A stretch of DNA of 61,899 nt from Teichococcus coralli (lineage in GTDB: Bacteria > Pseudomonadota > Alphaproteobacteria > Acetobacterales > Acetobacteraceae): positions 164,925-226,823 of the forward strand of contig NZ_SNVJ01000008.1 in assembly GCF_009829925.1 (NCBI RefSeq), in the 5' to 3' direction. The notes under the pieces were generated by a model. It ran no database searches and was not told the origin of the DNA. It worked only from the letters and a program-made list of their open reading frames with translations. A program made the translations under genes and the position numbers. This document shows positions 1-8,227 of the stretch, in pieces (position 1 is the first letter of the stretch; every line of letters begins with the position of its first letter).

Positions 1-1
1 C

Positions 2-658
2 CCGATCCTGGAGCGCGAGAACAAGCAGATCGGCATCGTCACCGGCGCGCAGGCCCAGGTCTGGTACGACGCGGTGATCACCGGCCAGGATTCCCATGCC
101 GGCACCACCCCGCCTTCCGCCCGGCGCGACGCCCTGCTGGCGGCGGCGCGGGTGATCGAACGGGTGGACGCCCTGATGCGCGAGCGCGGCGAGGACGGGC
201 GCGGCACGGTGGGCTTCCTGCAGGTCGCGCCCAACAGCCGCAACGTGGTGCCGGGCGAGGTGCGCTTCTCCGTCGAGTTCCGCCACCCCGATGATGCGGT
301 GATTGAGCACCTCGCCGGCAGCTTCCCCGCCGAGGCCAGGGAGATCGTCGCCGCCAATGGCTGCGGGCTGGCGCTGACGGAACTGTTCCGCATCCCCATG
401 CAGCCCTTCGACCCCGCCTGCGTGGAGCTCGTCCGCCAGGGCGCCGCCCGGCTCGGGTATTCCGCGCGGGAGATCGTCTCCGGCGCCGGGCACGACGCCG
501 TCTATGTCGCCCGCAGCGTGCCGACGGCGATGATCTTCACCCCCTGCAAGGACGGCCTCTCCCACAACGAGGCGGAGAGCATCCTGCCGGAGGAAGCCGC
601 CGCCGGCTGCCAGGTGCTGTTCGAGGCGGTGGTGGCGCGCGCCAACCGCGCGCCTTGA
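2..658 (+). CDS. Zn-dependent hydantoinase/carbamoylase-family amidase (3' part)
   Basis: C-terminal part of an M20-type amidohydrolase whose 5' end lies outside the window; the frame is open from base 2. The visible protein starts with PILERENKQIGIVTG and continues with GQDSHAGTTPP, RNVVPGEVRFSVEFRHPDD and SGAGHDAVYVA, the pattern of N-carbamoyl-L-amino-acid hydrolases, allantoate amidohydrolases and beta-ureidopropionases. The His in SGAGHDA is a usual metal-site residue of this family. These enzymes hydrolyse an N-carbamoyl group in the cytoplasm during pyrimidine, purine or hydantoin catabolism. Substrate cannot be assigned from this fragment. A GTG at 74 is an internal codon, not the start. 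Confidence 0.85.
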   Translation, partial: PILERENKQIGIVTGAQAQVWYDAVITGQDSHAGTTPPSARRDALLAAARVIERVDALMRERGEDGRGTVGFLQVAPNSRNVVPGEVRFSVEFRHPDDAVIEHLAGSFPAEAREIVAANGCGLALTELFRIPMQPFDPACVELVRQGAARLGYSAREIVSGAGHDAVYVARSVPTAMIFTPCKDGLSHNEAESILPEEAAAGCQVLFEAVVARANRAP

Positions 659-712
659 ATTTCGTGGCGCCCCTGAATTCCCCCTCGGCGGAAACCGGGG
701 GCGCCATGCGTT

Positions 713-1699
713 TCAGGCCGCCTGGCGCTGTGTCCTGCCAAGCTCGGCGGCGAGGAAGGCCGCCAGCGTGCCCGGGCCGGAGCGGGGCGTGCCGGCCACG
801 CCGGCCGCCTCCTCGGCGCCCGGGTTGTAGTTGGTGTTGGTGTTGACGTCGTAGACCAGCACCTGCCCCTCGGGCGTGCGGATGAACTCGATGCCCGCCA
901 CGTCCACGCCACTCCGGGCCAGAAAGCCTTCCAGCTTCGCCCGCAGTTCCGGCTCGATCCCCTCGCGCAGGATGTTGAAGCGCGGTGCCGGGGCGGCGGA
1001 AGCCGGCGTCTGGCCCACCGGGCAGAAGGCGTCCCCCGTTTCGCAGGCCTCGGCCGGGCACAGCTCGAAGCCCGCCGTGGTATCCACCTCAACGGCGTAG
1101 ACGAAGCGGCCACCCACGAACTCGGCGCGGGTGATCACCGGACGCGGCGCGCGGATATAGTCCTGCAGCAGCCAGATGCCGTCTACCGGCGCCTCGTCGG
1201 CCGGAGCGTCCTGCAAATGGGCGGCCAGCGCCTCGGCCGAGGCGAAAAGGCGCACGCCAAGGCCCTTGCCGCCCCGGTTCGGCTTCAGGATCACCGGGCC
1301 GGTGCCGAAATGCTGGCGCGCCGCCTCGGCAACGGCCCCGTTCTCGTCCTGCACCATCACCGTGCGGGGAACGCGCAGCCCGGCCTGCTCCAGCGCGGCG
1401 TATTGCCGGACCTTGCTGATCTCCAGGTCCAGCGCCGGCGATCCGTTCACCACCCGGCGGCCATGGCGCGCCAGCCAGGCGAGCACGCCCACCGTCAGCT
1501 CCGCGGCGAAGCGGTGGCCGCGGGTGTGCGAGGAGGCGCTCATGCGGTTGTAGAACACGCCCTCGGGCGGCGGCCGGGAAAGGTCGAAAGTGCCGCGGGA
1601 GAGGTCCATCTCCGCCCAGGGCAGGCCGATCTGGTCGAAGGCCTGGACCAGGGGGGGCAACCACGTCGGGTTTTCGTGAATTACGTGAACCTTCGACAT
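713..1699 (-). CDS. RimK-like ATP-grasp domain protein
   Basis: 328-residue ATP-grasp ligase-like protein. It starts MSKVHVIHENPTWLPPL and contains a SASSHTRGH segment and an ATP-grasp core around residues 130-290 (VILKPNRGGKGLGV nucleotide-binding loop, DGIWLLQDYI, and VYDVNTNTNYN with the metal-binding Asp/Asn). Family members join an amino acid or peptide to an acceptor using ATP; the substrate here is unknown. The ATG at 1699 is preferred over an upstream in-frame start at 1792 because AGGAAC sits just before it and the N-terminus then matches the family. It is monocistronic on the minus strand, downstream of tRNA-Met. Confidence 0.8.
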   Translation of the reverse strand: MSKVHVIHENPTWLPPLVQAFDQIGLPWAEMDLSRGTFDLSRPPPEGVFYNRMSASSHTRGHRFAAELTVGVLAWLARHGRRVVNGSPALDLEISKVRQYAALEQAGLRVPRTVMVQDENGAVAEAARQHFGTGPVILKPNRGGKGLGVRLFASAEALAAHLQDAPADEAPVDGIWLLQDYIRAPRPVITRAEFVGGRFVYAVEVDTTAGFELCPAEACETGDAFCPVGQTPASAAPAPRFNILREGIEPELRAKLEGFLARSGVDVAGIEFIRTPEGQVLVYDVNTNTNYNPGAEEAAGVAGTPRSGPGTLAAFLAAELGRTQRQAA

Positions 1700-2013
1700 C
1701 GGGGAAGTTCCTGCGCTGGCGTTATATACGGGCGCATTATGTGATAATCCCCAAATCACGCGCAAGATGCCGAGTTCTTCTGATTGGCACATCCTTCGCG
1801 CGGATCTTCCGGGGATGCGGTCCGCGCCGGTGCTTATGGCGGGCGGGCATGCGGAAAGCGCCTCCGCCTGCGGCGCAGCCGAGAACCAGGGAAAGAAGGA
1901 AGGTGCTTGGGGAGGACCACGGCAAGGCCGGACTGCCGCGAGGCGCCGGACGGCGGGTGTCCAGCCATGCGGATGCGGTCTGCGGAAGGATGTGGAGTGT
2001 GGGGAAAGGAAGT
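1700..2013. other. Non-coding gap between ATP-grasp gene and tRNA-Met
   Basis: No gene is supported in this 314-bp gap. It must hold the promoter of the minus-strand ATP-grasp gene. An AT-rich patch around 1720-1748 includes TATATAAC on the minus strand and a small inverted repeat ATTAT-GTG-ATAAT at 1736-1748, a plausible -10 region and operator. No well-spaced -35 box is obvious. Confidence 0.4.
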
Positions 2014-2090
2014 TGGTAGCGGCGGGCGGACTTGAACCGCCGACCCCGGCATTATGAGTGCCGTGCTCTAACCAGCTGAGCTACACCGCC
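2014..2090 (-). tRNA. tRNA-Met (anticodon CAT), elongator type
   Basis: 77-nt cloverleaf on the minus strand including an encoded CCA end. Acceptor GGCGGTG pairs with CGCCGCT (a G-T pair at 1-72), followed by A and CCA. The D arm is GCTCAGCTGGTTAGAGC, the anticodon loop CTCATAA gives anticodon CAT, and the T loop is GTTCAAG. The TAGCTCAG start and CTCATAATG loop match elongator tRNA-Met; a CAT-anticodon tRNA-Ile2 (lysidine-modified) is the alternative. Confidence 0.93.
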
Positions 2091-2118
2091 GAAAAGGAAC
2101 CAACCCATCGGGAGCCGC

Positions 2119-2147
2119 CGTTTAGGCGGCGCGGCCCGCGCTGTCAA
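2119..2147 (-). promoter_or_regulatory. sigma-70-type promoter for tRNA-Met
   Basis: On the minus strand a perfect TTGACA (2142-2147) is separated by 17 nt from TAAACG (2119-2124). This places the transcription start near 2112, about 20 nt before the tRNA 5' end. Both boxes lie at the very 3' end of mnmA, so the tRNA promoter is embedded in, or abuts, coding sequence. Confidence 0.65.
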
Positions 2148-3231
2148 CTGGCTCCGACGCGCGTCGGATAAATCCGCCGCCGAGCACGCGGTCGCCATCG
2201 TAGAGCACACAACCCTGGCCCGGCGCGGCGATCGCCGGCTCGGCGAGCACAACGCGCAACCGCCCCGTCGCCGCCTCCCAGGAAGCGCTCGCCGGCTGCG
2301 GTACCTCGCGCGCGCGCAGCTTCACCGTGCAGGCCAACGGCGCCTTGGGTGGCGGGATGAGCCAGTTCACCTCCTCGACCAGCACCTCGGCCGAGGCAAG
2401 CCGCGGGCGCGGCGCCACCACGATCCGCCGGCGCGGCGCGTCCACGGCGGCGACATAGAGCGGCTGCCCGCCCTCGTCGCGCGAGGCGGTGCCGAGGCCA
2501 CGCCCCTGCCCCACGGTGAAGCGTGCGATGCCCTGGTGCTGGCCGAGCACCCGCCCCTCCGCATCCTCGATGGTGCCCGGCTCAGCGGCCTCGGGCCGCA
2601 GGCGCGTGACCAGCTCGTGGTAGTTGCCCTGCGGGACGAAGCAGATGTCCTGGCTGTCCGGCTTCTCCGCCACCGCCAGGCCGAGCCGCACCGCCGCCGC
2701 GCGCACCGCTGCCTTGGAGGCGTAGTTGCCCAGCGGAAAGTGGCTGAAGGCGAGCTGCTCCGGCGTCGTCGCGAAGAGGAAGTAGGACTGGTCGCGCGCA
2801 GGGTCGGCCGCCCGCCGTAGCTCCGGCCCCGCCGGCCCCTCGACGCGCCGGACATAGTGCCCGGTCGCCAGCCCCTCCGCCCCGAGGTCGCGGGCGAGCT
2901 GCACGAGGTCGTGGAACTTGACCGTCTGGTTGCAGCGGACGCAGGGGATCGGCGTCTCGCCACGGGCATAGGTCTCGGCGAAGTCGTCGATCACCGCCTG
3001 GCGGAAGCGCGTCTCGCGGTCGAGGACATAGTGCGGGATGCCCAGGCGGTCGGCCACGTCGCGGGCATCGTGGATGTCCTGCCCGGCGCAGCAGGCGCCC
3101 TTCTTCTGCACGGCGGCGCCATGGTCGTAGAGCTGCAGCGTGGCGCCGATCACCTCGTGGCCCTGCTCCTTCAGGAGCCCGGCGACCACCGAGGAATCCA
3201 CCCCGCCCGACATGGCGACCAGCACCTTCAT
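2122..3231 (-). CDS. mnmA: tRNA-specific 2-thiouridylase MnmA
   Basis: 369-residue enzyme that activates U34 of tRNA-Lys, -Glu and -Gln with ATP and replaces O2 by sulfur delivered as persulfide from a cysteine desulfurase. The PP-loop SGGVDSS is at residues 8-14. The two reactive cysteines are in CNQTVKF (C100) and SQDICFV (C197), and ATGHYV and DQSYFL are also family motifs. It is the last gene of a minus-strand operon, its ATG overlapping the tenA stop (ATGA at 3228-3231). Being co-transcribed with two cysteine desulfurases fits its need for sulfur. Length is normal for the family. Confidence 0.97.
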   Translation of the reverse strand: MKVLVAMSGGVDSSVVAGLLKEQGHEVIGATLQLYDHGAAVQKKGACCAGQDIHDARDVADRLGIPHYVLDRETRFRQAVIDDFAETYARGETPIPCVRCNQTVKFHDLVQLARDLGAEGLATGHYVRRVEGPAGPELRRAADPARDQSYFLFATTPEQLAFSHFPLGNYASKAAVRAAAVRLGLAVAEKPDSQDICFVPQGNYHELVTRLRPEAAEPGTIEDAEGRVLGQHQGIARFTVGQGRGLGTASRDEGGQPLYVAAVDAPRRRIVVAPRPRLASAEVLVEEVNWLIPPPKAPLACTVKLRAREVPQPASASWEAATGRLRVVLAEPAIAAPGQGCVLYDGDRVLGGGFIRRASEPVDSAGRAA

Positions 3232-3917
3232 CGCGCCGCGTCCAGGCCCATCTGCCAGAAGGCGGCCTCCAGCCGCGCCGCCTCAGCGAAGGTGGCGGCG
3301 AGCGTCCGGAAACGGGCCTCCCCGCCATGGCTCACCCCGAGCGCGTCGAGCCGCTCGGCCGCCCCACGCGCCAGCGCCTGGTACTCGGGGCTGGAATAGG
3401 CGGCGATCCAGCTCTCATAGGGATTGCCCTCGCGCCGCCGCCGCGGGTGCTCCGCGATCCGCCGGGCGACCTCGCCATAGCCCACGGTGCAGGGGGCGAG
3501 CGCCACCTCCAGGTCCAGGATGTCGCCGGCCATGCCGCGGTCCAGCACCCAGCGGGTATAGGCGACCGTCTCCGGCGCTTCCGTGGTCGCCAGCACGTCG
3601 GCCTCGGACATGCCCCATTCGGCGCAATAGGCGAGATGCATGTTCATCTCGGCCAGCAGGGCGTTCAGCGCATTGGCCTTGCCGCGCAGCGCGTCCAGGC
3701 TCTCGGCCTTGAAGGCGGCCAGCGCCTTGGCACGGGCGAAGTGGATCAGGAACAGCCAGTCCTGCACCAGGTAGCGGCGGAAGGCCGCCAGCGGCAGGGT
3801 GCCGTCGGCCAGGCCCTGCACGAAGGGGTGCCAGCAATAGGCGTCCCAGCGCTCCTCGGCCGCGTGGCGCAGCCGGTGGAACAGGCCGTCCGGCGAACCG
3901 TAGGGCGTGGGGAACAT
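3228..3917 (-). CDS. tenA: TenA family aminopyrimidine aminohydrolase / thiaminase II
   Basis: 229-residue all-helical TenA-family protein. The family salvages thiamine breakdown products by hydrolysing aminopyrimidines (or cleaving thiamine). The conserved acidic residue is in VQDWLFL (about D53) and the probable nucleophile is C143 in APCTVGYGE. It lies between ferredoxin and mnmA in the sulfur operon, overlapping mnmA by four bases and starting 9 nt after the ferredoxin stop. Thiamine is a sulfur vitamin, so the placement is suggestive, but no thiamine biosynthesis gene or TPP riboswitch is visible nearby. Confidence 0.88.
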   Translation of the reverse strand: MFPTPYGSPDGLFHRLRHAAEERWDAYCWHPFVQGLADGTLPLAAFRRYLVQDWLFLIHFARAKALAAFKAESLDALRGKANALNALLAEMNMHLAYCAEWGMSEADVLATTEAPETVAYTRWVLDRGMAGDILDLEVALAPCTVGYGEVARRIAEHPRRRREGNPYESWIAAYSSPEYQALARGAAERLDALGVSHGGEARFRTLAATFAEAARLEAAFWQMGLDAAR

Positions 3918-3925
3918 GCTGCGGG

Positions 3926-4255
3926 TCAGCCGCCGGCGTTGCGGGTGCCGGCGGGAAGCTTCACCACCAGCCCGTCCAGCTCCTCGGTCATGATGATCTG
4001 GCAGCCCAGGCGGGAGGTCTCCTGCAGGTCGAAGGCGAGGTCGAGCATGTCCTCCTCGTCCTCGGTCGGCTCCTCCAGCTTCTTGAACCAGCCGCCATCC
4101 ACGATGACGTGGCAGGTCGAGCAGGCGAGGCTGCCCTCGCAGGCGCCCTCGATGTCCACGCCATGGCGGTGGGCGATCTCCAGCACGGACAGGCCGAGCG
4201 GGGCCTCGACTTCGCGCGGCGTTCCGTCGCGCTCGATGAAGGTCATCTTCGGCAT
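3926..4255 (-). CDS. fdx: [2Fe-2S] ferredoxin, ISC/adrenodoxin type
   Basis: 109-residue ferredoxin with cluster ligands C39, C45, C48 and C85 (CX5CX2CX36C), the spacing of vertebrate-type/ISC ferredoxins. It supplies electrons for Fe-S cluster assembly. The start at 4255 ([11 protein letters not shown]) is chosen because homology begins there; a longer frame up to 4510 would overlap the upstream cysteine desulfurase and has unrelated sequence. It follows the iscS gene by 10 nt. Confidence 0.93.
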   Translation of the reverse strand: MPKMTFIERDGTPREVEAPLGLSVLEIAHRHGVDIEGACEGSLACSTCHVIVDGGWFKKLEEPTEDEEDMLDLAFDLQETSRLGCQIIMTEELDGLVVKLPAGTRNAGG

Positions 4256-4265
4256 CGCCGTTCGT

Positions 4266-5456
4266 CTACTCCGCCGCGTCTCGGGTTTCGGAAAGGGCCT
4301 GGCGCCAGGCATCGGCCAACATGGCCGCGGCGCGGTCCGCATCGGCCGGCGAAGTAAAGCGCCCGATGCCGATCCGCAAGGTCGCAGCCGCATCCGCATC
4401 GGAGAGGCCGATGGCGCGCAGCACGTAGGAGGGCTCGATCGCGGCCGAGGAGCAGGCGGAACCGGTGGAGACGCAAAGGTCGCCAAGCCGCGCCAGCATG
4501 GCCTGTGCACTGACGCCGCCGGGAAAGGTCACGTTGAGGTTGCCGGTCACGCGCCGCTCCGGGTCGCCGTTCACCCGCACCCCTGGCACCTCGGCGACGA
4601 GCGCCGCCAGCAGGCGTTCGCGCTGACCGGCGATCCGGCCCGAATCCAGCATTCTCTCCGACATGGCAATGCGCGCCGCCTCGCCGAAGCCGACCAGCAG
4701 CGGCGCCGGCAGGGTGCCGGAGCGCAGCCCCCGCTCCTGCCCGCCACCCGAGAAGAGCGGCGCCAGCCGGACGCGCGGCCGCCGGCGGACATAGAGTGCG
4801 CCCACCCCTTTTGGCCCGTAGATCTTGTGGCCGGAGAGCGACATCAGATCGATTGGCACGGCGCCGACATCGAGCGGCACCCGCCCGGCGGCCTGCGCCG
4901 CGTCGGTGTGGAACAGCGCGCCGGCCGCCTTGACGATGGCGGCCAGCGTGGCGAGGTCCTGCACCACGCCAATCTCGTTGTTCACCGCCATGACCGAAAC
5001 CAGCAGCGTCGGCGCTTCCGCCAGCGCCTGCCGCAACGCCTCCGGGTCCAGCAGCCCGTTCGCCTGCACCGGCAGGAACACCGGCTCGAAGCCTTCCGCG
5101 CCGAGGTCCCGCACACTCTCCAGGACGCATTTGTGCTCGGTGCGCACCGTCACGATCCGGCGGCGCGGGTCGCCCTGCCCGGCAGCGAAGCGCGCCGCGC
5201 CCTTGATGGCGAGGTTGTTCGCCTCGGTGGCGCCCGAGGTGAAGATGATCTCCCGCGCCTCCGCCCCGATCAGCGCGGCGACCTGGCGGCGCGCCTCCTC
5301 CACCGCCGCCTCGGCCGCCCGGCCCAGCGCGTGTTCGACGCTGTGCGGATTGGCGAAGTTCTCCTCCCACCACGGCCGCATGGCGGCCAGCACGCGCGGG
5401 TCGAGTGGCGTGGTGGCATGGTTGTCGAGGTAGATCGGGCGGTTCGGTGCGGCCAT
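4266..5456 (-). CDS. iscS: Cysteine desulfurase, IscS type (second copy of tandem pair)
   Basis: 396-residue PLP enzyme that removes sulfur from L-cysteine as a protein persulfide. Visible motifs are [14 protein letters not shown] at the N-terminus, TSGATEANN, the PLP-lysine segment [24 protein letters not shown], and the catalytic cysteine in [17 protein letters not shown], the IscS (group I) version. It likely feeds the ferredoxin-linked Fe-S pathway and MnmA downstream. ATG 5456 is chosen over an extension to 5612 that would run into the neighbouring desulfurase gene. There is a 49-nt gap from the upstream copy. IscU, IscA, HscA and HscB are not in the window. Confidence 0.95.
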   Translation of the reverse strand: MAAPNRPIYLDNHATTPLDPRVLAAMRPWWEENFANPHSVEHALGRAAEAAVEEARRQVAALIGAEAREIIFTSGATEANNLAIKGAARFAAGQGDPRRRIVTVRTEHKCVLESVRDLGAEGFEPVFLPVQANGLLDPEALRQALAEAPTLLVSVMAVNNEIGVVQDLATLAAIVKAAGALFHTDAAQAAGRVPLDVGAVPIDLMSLSGHKIYGPKGVGALYVRRRPRVRLAPLFSGGGQERGLRSGTLPAPLLVGFGEAARIAMSERMLDSGRIAGQRERLLAALVAEVPGVRVNGDPERRVTGNLNVTFPGGVSAQAMLARLGDLCVSTGSACSSAAIEPSYVLRAIGLSDADAAATLRIGIGRFTSPADADRAAAMLADAWRQALSETRDAAE

Positions 5457-5505
5457 GCGGCGAATATGGTCCCTGGCTGCGCCCTGCGGAAGGCGAAAGC
5501 AGGGC

Positions 5506-6582
5506 TCAGCGGCGAAGCCGCTGGCGCACGGCATCGTAGGCGGTGAGGAAGCGCCGGGCCACATCCTCCGCCGCGTTCCACGGCAGCGACACGCGGATGG
5601 CGCAGCCGGCATCCGGCCCCAGCCCCATGGCCTGCAGCACCGGGCTGGCGCCGACCTTGCCGGAGGAGCAGGCCGCGCCGGCCGAAACCTGCACCCCCGC
5701 CAGGTCGAGCGCGATCACCTGGGTTTCCGCCGGCGCGCCGGGCAGGAGCAGGCAGCTCGTATTGGGCAACCGGGGAGCCTCCGCGCCGACCACCCTCGCC
5801 CCGGCCCCCGCCTCGATGGCGTCGCGCAGGGCGCCCAGGCGCGCGCCGCTGGCAAGGTCGAACTCCATGACGGCCGCGGCGAAGCCGGCAATGGCCGGCA
5901 GGGGCTCGGTGCCGCCGCGGCGCCCGCGCTCCTGCCCGCCGCCGGGCAGAAGGGCCTCCACGTCCAGCCCCGCGCGCAGCAGCAGCGCCCCGGCGCCCTT
6001 CGGGCCACCCAGCTTGTGCGCCGAAACCGCCATCGAGTCCGCCCCCATCGCCGCCAGGTCGAGCGGCAGCCGCCCCGCCGACTGCACCGCGTCCACGTGC
6101 AGCAGCGCCCCATGCTCGCGGCAGAGCCGGACGGCCTCCTCCAGCGGGTGCAGCACACCGGTCTCGTTGTTGGCGGCCATCAGGCAGACCAGCGCCGCCG
6201 GCCCCTCGGACAGGGCGTCGGCGAGCGCGGTGAGGTTGATCCGCCCGTCGTCCTGCACGGGCAGCAGGGTGATGCCGGGAGCGGCACGAAGGATGGCCGG
6301 ATGCTCCGTCGCCCCCGCCAGGATGCGCCGCCCCCGGCCCAGGGCGTGGAGCGCGAGCGCGTTGGCCTCGGTCGCTCCCGAGGTGAACACCACGTCGCGC
6401 GGGCGGGCCCCGAACCGCTCCGCGACGCAGCCGCGCGCCCTTTCCAGCACCTGCCGCGACGCCCGCCCGGCGGCATGCACGGAGGACGGGTTGCCCACGA
6501 GGTCCAGCGCCTCCAGCATGGCCTGCCGCGCCGCCGGCCGCAGCGGCTCGGTGGCGTTGGCGTCGAGATAGAGCGGGGTCAT
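5506..6582 (-). CDS. Cysteine desulfurase, NifS-like (first copy of tandem pair)
   Basis: 358-residue PLP-dependent cysteine desulfurase. It has [37 protein letters not shown] (PLP lysine) and the catalytic-cysteine loop SAGAACSSGKVGASPVL, which resembles NifS rather than the IscS version next door. Overall similarity to its neighbour is limited, so this is an old paralogue pair rather than a recent duplication. Its ATG overlaps the iscR stop by four bases (6579-6582), implying translational coupling. Known alphaproteobacterial relatives also place a second desulfurase-like gene after iscR; its exact acceptor is not established here. Confidence 0.93.
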   Translation of the reverse strand: MTPLYLDANATEPLRPAARQAMLEALDLVGNPSSVHAAGRASRQVLERARGCVAERFGARPRDVVFTSGATEANALALHALGRGRRILAGATEHPAILRAAPGITLLPVQDDGRINLTALADALSEGPAALVCLMAANNETGVLHPLEEAVRLCREHGALLHVDAVQSAGRLPLDLAAMGADSMAVSAHKLGGPKGAGALLLRAGLDVEALLPGGGQERGRRGGTEPLPAIAGFAAAVMEFDLASGARLGALRDAIEAGAGARVVGAEAPRLPNTSCLLLPGAPAETQVIALDLAGVQVSAGAACSSGKVGASPVLQAMGLGPDAGCAIRVSLPWNAAEDVARRFLTAYDAVRQRLRR

Positions 6583-7088
6583 GACAGGGTGCGCGGCGGC
6601 AGCGCGCGGCCGCAGACGCGGCCTTCCACCACGTCGGCCAGGGAGATGTGGCAGAGGAACAGGCTGATCTGCGCGCCCAGCTCGTCCCAGAGATCATGCG
6701 TCAGGCAGCGGCTGCCGGCGAGGCAGCCCGGCGTGCCCTCGCCGCAGCGGGTGGCGACGATGGGCTCGTCCACCGCCTCGATGATGGCGCCGATGCTGAT
6801 TTCGTCCGCCGCGCGGGCAAGCCGGTAGCCGCCGCCCGGCCCGCGCGCCGAGGCAACCAGCCCCGCCCGCCTCAGCCGGGCGAACAGCTGCTCCAGATAG
6901 GCAACCGACAGCAGCTGCGCCTGCGCGATCTCGCCGAGGCTGACGGGCCGCCCTCCGCCCGCCTCAGCCCGCTTCGGCTGAATTGCGCAGGACGCAATGC
7001 TGCCATCCCCCGACTGCTGGTCCTGCATCCGGGCGGCCAGTTCCACCAGGGCCATGACGGCGTACCGCCCGCGCGTAGACAAGCGCAT
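6579..7088 (-). CDS. iscR: Rrf2-family Fe-S sensing repressor, IscR-like
   Basis: 169-residue winged-helix regulator heading the sulfur/Fe-S operon. The N-terminus MRLSTRGRYAVMALVELA and SVAYLEQLFARLRRAGLV with GPGGGYRLAR are Rrf2 hallmarks. Cluster ligands C115, C122 and C128 plus H131 (CLTH) match the IscR Cys3-His arrangement, although the first spacing is CX6C instead of CX5C. About 27 extra residues (21-47, including C34) interrupt the DNA-binding domain between helices, which is unusual. By family knowledge it senses [2Fe-2S] status and represses its own operon; the operator would lie in the 7089-7200 region. Confidence 0.9.
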   Translation of the reverse strand: MRLSTRGRYAVMALVELAARMQDQQSGDGSIASCAIQPKRAEAGGGRPVSLGEIAQAQLLSVAYLEQLFARLRRAGLVASARGPGGGYRLARAADEISIGAIIEAVDEPIVATRCGEGTPGCLAGSRCLTHDLWDELGAQISLFLCHISLADVVEGRVCGRALPPRTLS

Positions 7089-7483
7089 CGCTCAGCTTTC
7101 CCATGCTGCCGCGACATCGCCGCGACCGAGGCGTCCAAAGTACTGAAACTGCGCCCGGCTGGGGGCCATGCCATGAATCCGTTATGAAAGCGGCGCTTGA
7201 AGGCTTATATTGGTCGCGTCGCGGGGAGCGGAAGCCTGCCCCGGGACGACAAGGGCTTGATGGGAGCCATGCAGCGCGGCGGTTTGCCGCGCCGGTCGAA
7301 CGCTATTGATCCCGACCGGCACGGTCAACCATTCGGCGGCATACAGCCGCCTGCATGGCGTTCTCATGGCGCCTTCCAGTGGCGCACCCTGGCCGGCCCG
7401 GTCGCGCTTTCGCGGGACGTCCGGACCATCATGGCTTCCCAACCGGGCGCTGCCGCGCCCACCGCACCGGATGCAAGGGGACG
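7089..7483. other. Divergent regulatory gap between iscR and alpha/beta hydrolase
   Basis: 395 bp without a supported gene. It holds the promoters of the minus-strand iscR operon and the plus-strand hydrolase. A TATATT with a weak TTATGA 18 nt upstream at about 7183-7212 could be a plus-strand promoter. AAAGTACTGAAACTG around 7137-7151 is a possible minus-strand regulatory patch near iscR. I could not define a convincing IscR site. Confidence 0.35.
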
Positions 7484-8152
7484 ATGCCTGAAGTGATGTT
7501 CGCCGGGCCGGATGGCCGGCTCGAGGGTCGTTACCACCACGCGAAGCAGCCCAACGCCCCCGTGGCGCTGGTCCTGCATCCTCACCCGCTGCATGGCGGG
7601 ACGATGAACAACCGGGTGGTGCATGCGCTTTACACGCGCTTTCAGAACATGGGGTTCTCCACCCTTCGCTTCAACTTCAGAGGCGTCGGGCGCAGCCAGG
7701 GCCGCTACGACGGCGGCATTGGCGAAATCTCGGACGCCGCCGCGGCGCTCGACTTCCTCCAGGCGGTGAACCCGAACGCTTCCATGCTCTGGGTCGCCGG
7801 CTACTCCTTCGGCGCCTATGTCGGCATGCAGCTGCTGATGCGCCGTCCCGAGATGGGCGGCTTCGTTTCCATCGCCCTTCCCGCTAGCCACTACGATTTC
7901 GGCTTCCTGGCGCCCTGCCCCTGCTCTGGGCTGATCCTGCACGGCGGCGAGGACGAGCTGGTGCCCGAGAACTCGGTGCGCAAGTTGGTGGAGAAGCTGA
8001 ACACCCAGCGCGGCATCGCCATCGACTACCGCGTCCAGGAAGCTGCGGGCCATGTGTTCACCGCCGAGCAGACCGAGAAGGTGGCCGACGCGGCGGAGGA
8101 CCATGTCCACACCATGCTGAACCGCACCCGGATGGCCATGGCGGCCGACTGA
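7484..8152 (+). CDS. Alpha/beta hydrolase
   Basis: 222-residue alpha/beta-hydrolase fold protein of the small cytosolic type. It contains LHPHPLHGGTMNN (oxyanion region), the nucleophile elbow AGYSFGAYVG (Ser), LHGGEDELVPE (acid) and AAGHVFT (His). Relatives are annotated as dienelactone-hydrolase-like or uncharacterised alpha/beta hydrolases; no substrate can be assigned. ATG 7484 (MPEVMFAGPDG) is chosen because AAGGGG lies just upstream; the longer frame from 7355 has no homologous look. It is followed by a strong terminator shared with convergent anmK. Confidence 0.85.
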   Translation: MPEVMFAGPDGRLEGRYHHAKQPNAPVALVLHPHPLHGGTMNNRVVHALYTRFQNMGFSTLRFNFRGVGRSQGRYDGGIGEISDAAAALDFLQAVNPNASMLWVAGYSFGAYVGMQLLMRRPEMGGFVSIALPASHYDFGFLAPCPCSGLILHGGEDELVPENSVRKLVEKLNTQRGIAIDYRVQEAAGHVFTAEQTEKVADAAEDHVHTMLNRTRMAMAAD

Positions 8153-8172
8153 CCGCCCTGGACGCTCACGCG

Positions 8173-8213
8173 AAAAAGGGGCCGGACGGCAGAAGCCTGT
8201 CCGGCCCCTTTTT
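8173..8213. terminator. Bidirectional intrinsic terminator
   Basis: Long perfect hairpin AAAAAGGGGCCGGAC ... GTCCGGCCCCTTTTT with a short loop, flanked by A and T runs, so it can work on both strands. It lies between the convergent hydrolase (ends 8152) and anmK (ends 8228). Confidence 0.92.
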
Positions 8214-8227
8214 CGTGGCGGGCCCGC

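Noticed and set aside
3900..3930. TPP riboswitch ahead of tenA
   Set aside because: Only 9 nt separate tenA from ferredoxin; there is no room for an aptamer.
3327..5546. 739-codon plus-strand frame opposite tenA, ferredoxin and iscS
   Set aside because: Antisense shadow of well-supported genes; Arg/Gly/His-rich translation without domains, as expected in high-GC DNA.
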